Positions 56,301 through 64,000 of a DNA stretch of 64,000 nucleotides are shown in pieces. How positions within the stretch are numbered: the stretch's first letter is position 1; each line of letters opens with the position of its first letter. The stretch is taken from the NCBI GenBank assembly GCA_039545275.1, contig BCHS01000013.1, forward strand, positions 1 through 64,000. Direction: 5' to 3'. The notes below the pieces were generated by a model that worked only from the letters and a program-made list of their open reading frames with translations, did not search any database and had not been told where the DNA came from. Origin of the DNA: Pseudomicrostroma phylloplanum (Eukaryota > Basidiomycota > Exobasidiomycetes > Microstromatales). The translations under genes and the position numbers were made by a program.

Positions 56301-56920
56301 CGGCGCAGTGGGGGACCCTCGAGGAAAGGCGGTGCTCCAAATCCGGTGGCTTGTCGCAGCAGAGTCCAGGCGAGGCGGAGTCAGAGCAAAGGAGCTTTGC
56401 CCGAGGAGACTAGGCGGGCAGCCGAGGTCCCAGGAAGACGGGAGCCGATAGAAGGAAAGGAGAGGAAAGCGGGGGGGTCCTCTGCCCACGTCTGCCTCGG
56501 CGTCTCGAGTTGCCAGAGTCCGGACTCATGGCTACTCCAATCTGACAGATCAGAGCGCCCTCACGTCAAGCAAACCAGCCGTGTCAGAATGCGGATTCGA
56601 GCGCCAAGGTACTCCTGCAGCTGACGCCCCCGACCACTCCTCATGGGCCGCTCCCCTAGTACACCCCAGTCGCCGAGCCCTCAGGGGGTGGGCGAGGTCG
56701 TGGCTACTGAGGGCACGCACCATATATAACATTGCAGCCCCTGTGGACCGACCGCTCGCTATGACCTCCTCTTCCGTTCGTCTCTTCAAGCTTTGTCCCT
56801 CTCCATCCTCCTCCTCCTCCTCCTGAGTGCTCCCCCCCTCCCTTCCTTCCCTTCACCTTCCCCTCGACCTCCTCCTCCTCCTCCTCCATCACCCTCGTTC
56901 CCACCACCTTCATTCTCAAT
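53392..56920. other. Second gene-poor region, divergent promoters
   Basis: 3.5 kb between two genes for secreted proteins. The first 400 bases are purine-rich (53580-53800). Many short frames exist on both strands; none shows a domain or conserved motif. It may contain degraded mobile DNA. No terminal repeats recognised. Confidence 0.45.
56722..56729 (+). promoter_or_regulatory. TATA box of the GMC oxidoreductase gene
   Basis: ATATATAA lies 192 bases before the start codon, followed by a CT-rich leader of TCCTCC repeats. The clearest core promoter element in the window; TATA boxes often mark inducible genes. Confidence 0.65.
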
Positions 56921-59021
56921 ATGCGGTCGACTTCCTTCCTCACCGCCACTGCCCTCCTGGCCGTCTTCAATGCCCTTCTAGCCCTCTCTGCCCCTTCTCT
57001 CAGTGGTGACGCTGCATGGCAGCTCAGGGTAGCTGCTCGCAGGCAGCAGGACCTGGATCTGGCACGACGAGGCACCACCTACGACGCCAAGGCCTTTGCC
57101 TCGAAGAGCTACGACTACATCGTTGTAGGAGGCGGTACAGCTGGTTTGGCAGTCGCTGCCAGGCTCAGCGAGAGTGGAAAGTACAGCGTCGGTATCCTCG
57201 AGGCTGGTATCGACGGCTACGGTGACCCGCTGAATGACATTCCAGGTGAGCATCGCGAGAATCAGCAGAGCATCGCGAGAACCAGCAGAGCGTAAACGAA
57301 TCCTTCGGGAGATCTGAGCGCAGGAGCATTGACTGACATGTTCGCTCGCGCCCGGTCCCTGCTACGCCTCTTGAACGACAGGTCAATTCGGAGCTAACCT
57401 TGGCACCAAGTACGACTACAACTACACCACCGAGGCCAACAGCGAGACTGGCGTCGGCGCTCTCGGCTGGCCCCGTGGAAGGGTTGTAGGAGGTAGCTCA
57501 GCCCTGAATTTCCTCGTCTGGGACGCTGCCTCTGAGCAAGAGTACAATGCCTGGGAGGAGCTTGGCAACCCCGGATGGAACTGGAAGATGATGGACAAGT
57601 ACATGCGCAAGGCCGAGAACTTCACTGGTCCTTCCGCCCGAGTGGAGGATCTTCTCGACACCAAAGTCGTAGAGTCCAACTACGGCAGCAACGGTCCCAC
57701 CCAGGTGTCCTTCACCCGCTACGTCAGCAAGCAGGTGCAAAACTGGATCCCTGCCCTCAAGACTCTGGGCATCGCTGGTAACGACGAGCCCCTGGCCGGT
57801 AAGAACGTCGGTGCCAGTGTGCAGCCTGCCAACATCAATGCCCGCAACTCCACCAGGTCCTACTCCGCGCCAGCCTACTACTACCCCAACCAGGGCCGCA
57901 AGAATCTCGCTCTGCTGCCCAATGCCGTTGTTCAGCACCTGAACTGGGCCACCAGCGGTAAGGCCAAGAGCAACCTCAAGACTGCCAGCGGTGTCACCTT
58001 TGAGAATGGCGGAAAGTACTACAATGTCACTGCCAAGAAGGAGGTGATCATCTCGGGTGGTGCAGTCAACTCGCCTCAGATCCTCGAGCTGTCGGGTGTG
58101 GGTAAGAAGTCTGTTCTCAAGGCTGCTGGCATCACTCCTGTCATCGAGAATGACAATGTTGGAGAGAACCTGCAGGACCACACCTACTCGTACGTCACCC
58201 TGAAGGCCGAGTCTGGCACAACCACCCTCGACTCGCTGAAGTGGAACACGACCTTTGCGTCTGAGCAAGCGGCCCTGTACGCCGCTGGCAAGGTTTCCAT
58301 CCTCGACGAGACTGTCCCCTCTATTGCCTACATCAGCGCCAAGACTCTCCTGGGCAACAAGACCGAGGCGGCCATCAAGAAGGCCGTTTCCTACGTCAAG
58401 ACTGTCAAGGCACCTTACAAGGCCACTCTTCAGAAGCAGCTCGACTTCCTGCAAAAGTACCCCGACACCATTTCCCAGATGGAGCTCATCGGAGTGGACG
58501 GCTACTTTGCGGGTGTGGCTTCTGGCTTCGAGGCAGGCAACAACTACGTCACCTTCCTCTCTGCCTCTCAGCATCTCCTCGCTAGAGGTTCGGTACACAT
58601 CAACTCGAAGAACCCCTCTGTGCAGCCTACGATCCAGCCCAACTACTACAACAACGACTTTGACGCCACCGTCGCCGTCGAGGCTATCCGTATGCTGCGC
58701 AAGATTGGAAACACTGAAGAGTACTCGTACGCCAATGGAGGTGAAGTCGTGCCTGGCTCCGACGTGCAGACGGACGCGCAGATCCTGGCCTTCCTAAAGG
58801 GCACAGGAGGAACAACGACCGAGTACCACCCTTGCGCATCGGTTTCTATGCTGCCTGCCAACAAGGGAGGTGTGGTGAGCCCGAAGTTGCTGGTGTATGG
58901 CACGGAGAATGTACGAGTCATCGACGCCTCCATCATCCCACTGCACGTCTCGGCGCATATCCAGAGGACCGTCCTGGGTGTGGCAGAGTTTGGTGCTAAG
59001 CTCGTACTGGACGATGCTTGA
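56921..59021 (+). CDS. Secreted GMC oxidoreductase (aryl-alcohol/glucose oxidase-like)
   Basis: Two exons (56921-57245, 57382-59021) give 654 residues. A signal peptide (MRSTSFLTATALLAVFNALL) is followed by the FAD-binding motif YDYIVVGGGTAGLAVAARL. GMC signature 1 is GRVVGGSSALNFLVWDAAS and signature 2 is GGAVNSPQILELSGVG. The C-terminal catalytic pair is in EYHPCASVSM (His) and HVSAHIQRTVLGVAE (His). It oxidises an alcohol or sugar with FAD and passes electrons to oxygen or another acceptor. Placement in CAZy family AA3 is by similarity. Upstream TATA box and secretion suggest an inducible extracellular enzyme, possibly supplying hydrogen peroxide. Confidence 0.9.
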
Positions 59022-60473
59022 TGTGGATGGGCCAGCGAGCGCTATCGATCAATTGTCACTGAAAAGAAAACAGACATTTCCTCTCATTGTTGCGTTCTCG
59101 GAATATCAAGGCTTTTCTCAGCTTTCCTCGACGTGTGTATGTGTCTTTGTCACCTCTAATGCTGCCCGAAGCGCTCTATGACAAAATGAAGCTCAGGGAT
59201 TGAGCTGATGATTGAGTTTAGTCGTGATGCATCAATCCCCCTGACTCTTCTGCGTGCCTGCCTGCAAGCGAACCGAGTTGCTTCACGCAGAGGTGAGACT
59301 GACTGACTGACTGACTACAAAGGATCCTCCTCCCTGTCCTTGTTGGCTGGTGCTGAGCTGGGGACTGGTCTGGAGCCAAGCCCTGGCCGTCGTTGGAAGT
59401 CCGATGCAGGCGACTTTTCCCAGCCCAGCATGAGATTGAATCCCGTAAGGGCGCGGAGGCGGGCAAGACGCAAGGAGGCAGGCAAGGCGGGCAAGGCGAA
59501 AGAGGGAGAGGCAGAGTAAGAACGTCCATCGGGCAAAGCGTCGGATGAAGCGCCTGCCTTCTGCACGCCTCGCTTCCCCGCACCACCACCCACACAGGCC
59601 ACAGCGGGTAGACCGCACACGCCGGCGGCAGAGGACAGAGGCACAGGCGCTTCTTGCTAATCCCCCTTCCCGCAACTCGCAAGGGGCCTCATCGTCTGCT
59701 CCCACGCTGCAACACGCTCACCTCGAATCAGCAGCACAAGCACTTTCACTCCACTGCTCCGATCCTGCCGCCCATCCCTTCGCTTGGCGATCCCATCACC
59801 CCCCCTTTGGAACACACACACGCATACACGCACACCTCTGTTCTTTGATCACCAACAGCGCCCGCCCGCTCCTCGTCTTCTCCTCCTTTCCCTCGATACC
59901 CTGTACGACGCGCCCATCCTGGCGTGCCTCCCCTCCCCTCCTTCTCCTTCTTCTTCTGCCCCTCCTCCTCCTCCTCCAAGCTCGACTTTCTCCTCGTCTG
60001 ACCCTGGATTACAGTCGCAGCAGCAGCAGCAGGGCCAACAGGGCTCCCAACAGGCCAAAACTGGTGTGGATCACCAGCCCACCCTGGCCGAGGCAACAGG
60101 ATCCGCCAGGGCCCTTCACGAGAACGACAAGGGCGACACAGACACGCCTCACCACATCCACCCTAACGTAGCATCGCAGCTCCCACCACCACTACAGGCA
60201 TCGGGCCAGCTCAGACGGCGGACCGGAAGACAGACCCAAGGGGTAGGAGATGAGCCTGGCTCGTCTGCAATTTCCACCGCGACTGCCCTGCGCTCATTAG
60301 ACTCAACAGCAGAGACCTCGAGCAGTACATACGCCTCGCCCACGGACGACCTAGGCTGGGAGACGACCTCTTCCTCGTCTTCTTCCTCGTCCCTCTCTTC
60401 TGCCTCTTTCTCTTCTACCTCCTCCTCAGTCTCCCCTTCCTCTGCCTCTCTTATACCTCCATCCTCCTCCAAG
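59022..60473. other. Intergenic region and mannosidase leader
   Basis: Contains a (GACT)5 microsatellite at 59297-59316. An open frame from about 59784 runs in frame into the mannosidase gene, but it encodes Pro/Ser/Gln-rich low-complexity sequence; I treat it as leader or optional extension. Confidence 0.5.
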
Positions 60474-63400
60474 ATGGTCGCTCGCAATACCGCTTCCTAT
60501 CTCCCCCTTGCGGGATCCTCTTCTTCCTCGACGTCGTCTCCAGGATCAAGGAGGATCTGCGGTCCCTCGAGCAGCGCCCTCTCTTCCCTCGCCCGCAAGC
60601 TCAAGAAGATCCTCCTCCTACTAGTCGCATTCGTCGTCTTGTTGCAGCTCGTCGTCTTGCTACCCTACTTTGCCGGAGAGGAGAGGATGAAGGGGTGGGG
60701 GCTGGAAGGTAAGTCCTCGCGCGACGCAGAGATTGGAGGTTGCCGCACAATGGTCCATTGGCTGATGGTGTCTTATGTCCCGCTTCTCTTCTAGCCATGC
60801 CTCATCCTGCACCACCGCAATGGATGCAGCCCGGCCACTGGGGTGGAGGTCCTCCTCCACCTGGCCCGCCTGGTCCTCCTGGTCACGGTCCACCGCCTGG
60901 TCATGGTACGCCTGGAAGACCGGACACGCATCCTCCAGGGGCTGGCAATGGTCCGCTGCCTCCATCGATCATTGGCGGAGAGGGATATAGTCTCGGGGCT
61001 GCTCACCTCAATGGCTCCTTGGCTTTCCCTCCCCCCTACCACAAGTCATTCCAGCCTTTTGACTATGCTCACAAGTCCGATGCCAACCCTCACTTGGGCC
61101 AGATTCCTGCGCTACATCTCGGCGTACTCAACGCGGTCCCAGTACTGGTAGCGCCGCCTTTCCCGCCAAAAGCACCGGAGATCAACTCTTCCGTCTACAA
61201 CCTGCGGCCTTGGGATAAAGAGCTCAAGGGGTCGCACACGACGTGGGAGGACTCTTTCAAGGCCCATCTTCAGCCTATGGGGCAAGACCCTCGAACAGAG
61301 CCATTCAGCGGCTGGGAGCCTCCTCTTGCTCTGCTCGACACTTCGAAGCCTCCTGCAGACAAGCTGGGCAAGGTACAGTATGCCTTCACAGACCCTACAC
61401 GGCGATCTGGCAAACAGAGCGACGAGGCGCGAGAGAAGCTCCTTGCGGAACGTCAAAGGTTGGTCCGCAATGCCTTCCTCCACGCTTGGTCTGGCTACAA
61501 GCGTCTGGCCTGGGGTCACGACGAGCTGCGTCCCGTCAGCGAGAAGGCGCAGGACAATTTCAATGGCTGGGGTGCCACGATTGTGGACGCTCTTGACACT
61601 CTGCTCGTCATGGACCTCCCTGGCGAGTATGATCTTGCCCGAAGCCACGTCAGGGACATTGACTTTTCCCTGTTGGGTGGAGAACGCTCCGCGTATGGCT
61701 CTTCGGACGGTCGATTACCTGTCTTTGAGACGGCCATCCGCTATCTTGGCGGTATGCTCGCTGCCTACGACCTCAGTGGAGATGAGCTCATGAAGGACAG
61801 GGCAGAGGAGCTGGCACAACGACTGGAAGCTGCTTTCGACACCAAGAGCGGTGTGCCGGTGGGCAGAATTAGGCTAGCAGAGGATATCAACCAGCCCGTG
61901 TCGTATGGCAGAGGAGGATTTGGATCAGGGCACGCCTTCTCCAGTGTCGTGCTTTCTGAGGCTGGATCTATGCTCCTCGAGTACACGCGTCTATGGCAGG
62001 CGACGGGCAACCGGGCTTACTTTGACCGTGTACAGCGAGTGACCGACTGGTTTGACAAGAACATGACCGAGGCAGCAGGAAGCGGGGGTATGCTCTACAA
62101 CGTCATCTTCCCAGAGCAGCACACGGGCTCGGGGTCTATCTCATTCGGCGGCATGTCCGACTCGTACTACGAGTACCTCATCAAGGAGCATCAGCTACTC
62201 GGTGGGCGTATACCGCAATACGGACGGATGTACTCTGCGGCCCTCGATACTGCGTCCGACTTTCTCATCAGGGACATCAAGTCTGTCCCCAACACCTCTC
62301 TTGTTGTCCCTGGAATCTTCGAGCACAAGGCCTGGAACGCCAAGCTGGAGCATCTCGCGTGCTTCACAGGCGCCATGGTTGGTCTCGGAGCCAAGCTGAT
62401 GCCCAAGGAGAGAGGCAAAGATTACGACGTGGCCCAGAGGATCTCCGAGACGTGCTGGTGGGCATACAATTCCACCAATACCGGTATCGGACCAGAGTAC
62501 ACCATCTTCTACGAGGAGTACAATGCGCAACGTGGGCAGAATGGACACAAGGTTGGAAAGTACGGCAAGACTGCTCAGGCCGGGGGTTGGCCCATCGAAG
62601 GGGTCCGTGGCCAGCTGCCGGACTATAGAGGTCGACCAGAGACGATTGAGAGCGTCTTCTATATGTGGCGCATTACTGGAGATCCGGTCTGGCAGGAGAG
62701 GGGATGGCAGATGTTCTCCAGCTGGGTTACGCACTCGATGACCAATGTGGGATTCGCGAATATACAGGACGTGAATAAAGTGCCGGCGCCGTTGATGGAT
62801 AGTATGGAGAGCTTCGTCTTCGCAGAGACCTTCAAGGTGAGTCCCGAGGTCATGAACTGCGAAGGGCATGATCTGAATTGTGTGCTGACAATGTTACGTT
62901 ACTCTACGCCGCTTCTTCCAGTACTACTACCTGCTATTCTCGCCGCCAGACCTCATTTCGCTAGACGACTATGTCCTTACCACTGAAGCGCACCCCCTCC
63001 TCGTGCCCAAGGACGGCAAGTGGATCCAACCAGGCAAAGGTCCTCGCTCCTTCTGGTCTGGTCCCACAAGTCCCACCAACAACGCAACCACGAGTGCCTC
63101 CAGCGCCGGCAAGAGCGGTGCGGTCTACACGGGTGGCGAAGCCTCGAATACCGCTCCTGGTCATCTGACCAATGCGCAGAAGCATAGCGTGTACAAGGCG
63201 TGGCAGGAGCGCATGGCGGAGAAGGAGCGCAAAGAGGCGGCAATGCAGGCTAGGATCGCACTGAATAGGGCGGTGCAGATGGCAAAGGAGAGGGGAGAGG
63301 ACGCAGTCTCTGCCCTCGTGACGAGGATGAAGGGCTGGGTCGGGGGTACTGAAGAGGAGGAAGCGGAAGCAGCAGCAGCAGAGGGATTACAGAAGCGAAG

Positions 63401-64000
63401 CAGCACTTCCTTTGCAGAGGAGGGAGGTACACCTACCTCGGCTGCTGCTGTCGATGCTTCGACCTGCGCGGAGGCGAGCTCGACACCTGCGGACGAGGCG
63501 CTGATGAGCAGGGTCAAGAGCGAGCTCCAGGCACTCATCAATTCCGCCATTGGCGCAATGGACGAGGATACCCCCTCGACGAGCAGCTCCCCACAACTTT
63601 CCCCCTCCTCCTCATCCGCCGCTCAGGAGCAATACTTCACCTCGGACTCAAATTCAAATGCCCAACACCCAGCAGCAGCACCAGCAGAGGAAAACACTCC
63701 TTCCTCCACCTCCTCCCTAGCCCTCCCAGAAGGGTACGTCTCCATCCTCGTCGAGACCGACGTGGAGATCCCCGTCGAGGTCCGTTTCCACCCACAGGCC
63801 TTTGCACACATGGAGATGACCGATGAGGATCTGGCTCGGTGGCTCGCGAGGGAGAACCAGGCGCCGCAGAGGGTGGTGAGCTCGTGGGAGTTGCTGGAGG
63901 GGGGAAAGGGGCAGGGGCAGGGGCAGGGGCAGACGGTATTTAGTGCTGCTGGTGCAGAGGAGGAGGAGCAGCAGCAGCAGCAGCAGCAAGCCGAACCTGA
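60474..64000 (+). CDS. GH47 alpha-1,2-mannosidase, type II membrane protein (partial, 3' end cut)
   Basis: Exons 60474-60708, 60795-62836 and 62922 to the window end. From ATG 60474 a short cytosolic tail precedes a membrane anchor (KKILLLLVAFVVLLQLVVLL) near residues 44-66. The next 100 residues are Pro/Gly-rich. The GH47 domain follows: FNGWGATIVDALDTLLVMDL, ETAIRYLGGMLAAYDLSG, FPEQHTGSGSISFGGMSDSY, LACFTGAMVGLGAKLM, RPETIESVFYMWRITGD, and TTEAHP with the Ca-binding Thr. The enzyme trims alpha-1,2-linked mannose from N-glycans in the ER or Golgi. After the catalytic domain the frame continues for over 330 codons of charged, Glu/Ser/Gln-rich sequence with no stop by 64000, unusual for GH47 and reminiscent of EDEM-type extensions. 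The true start could be upstream (59784). Confidence 0.88.
63908..63989 (+). repeat. GGGGCA and CAG coding repeats
   Basis: Four GGGGCA units at 63908-63931 encode Gly-Gln repeats, and a CAG run at 63970-63989 encodes poly-Gln, both inside the mannosidase tail. Confidence 0.85.

Noticed and set aside
59784..60473. N-terminal extension of the mannosidase frame
   Set aside because: Low-complexity Pro/Ser/Gln sequence; a start at 60474 gives a normal type II membrane topology. Kept only as an alternative.

Overview
The window is eukaryotic nuclear DNA from a GC-rich fungus, most likely a basidiomycete. Nearly every gene has short introns of about 60-120 bases with GTGAGT-type donors, CTGAC or CTAAC branch sites and CAG or TAG acceptors. 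Gene content (Whi3-type RNA-binding protein, Ilv2, Ubc1, Rab GDI, Mug190-like SMP/C2 protein, N-acetylglutamate synthase, GMC oxidoreductase, GH47 mannosidase) and the serine- and glutamine-rich protein style fit a smut-related fungus (Ustilaginomycotina). That placement is inference. Exon joins were worked out by eye from reading frame, splice signals and conserved protein motifs.

Layout. 1-6148: long leader, WHI3-like gene, and an LTO1-like gene starting 7 bases after its stop in the same frame. 6149-15873: a compact five-gene block of two Unc93-like transporters, a DAO-type FAD oxidase, a type II HAD hydrolase and a class III aminotransferase, with a repeated promoter motif in its two divergent promoters. 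This is the best candidate for an undescribed catabolic cluster. 17261-23643: UBC1, a histidine-phosphatase family protein, a 78-residue complex I subunit, and ILV2. 24495-25829: a secreted Trp-Lys-Pro repeat protein interrupted by a 973-base assembly gap. 25830-29696: about 3.9 kb without a recognisable gene. 29697-32027: a large protein that appears to join a restriction-endonuclease-like motif to a kinase-like domain.

32729-39506: threonyl-tRNA synthetase, uracil-DNA glycosylase (minus strand) and Rab GDI. 40503-43434: a small mitochondrial-type protein and a disordered protein. 44043-50860: Mug190-like lipid-transfer protein and N-acetylglutamate synthase, tail to tail. 51790-53391: GPI-anchored alpha/beta hydrolase. 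53392-56920: a second gene-poor stretch. 56921-59021: secreted GMC oxidoreductase. 60474-64000: GH47 alpha-mannosidase with a long acidic tail, cut by the window end.

Housekeeping genes are mostly intact. Oddities are a one-base frame break in the first transporter, altered residues next to the catalytic Glu of Ilv2, a probable Trp-to-stop change in the repeat protein, a 21-base microexon holding the catalytic Asp of the HAD enzyme, and low-complexity insertions in ThrRS and UNG.
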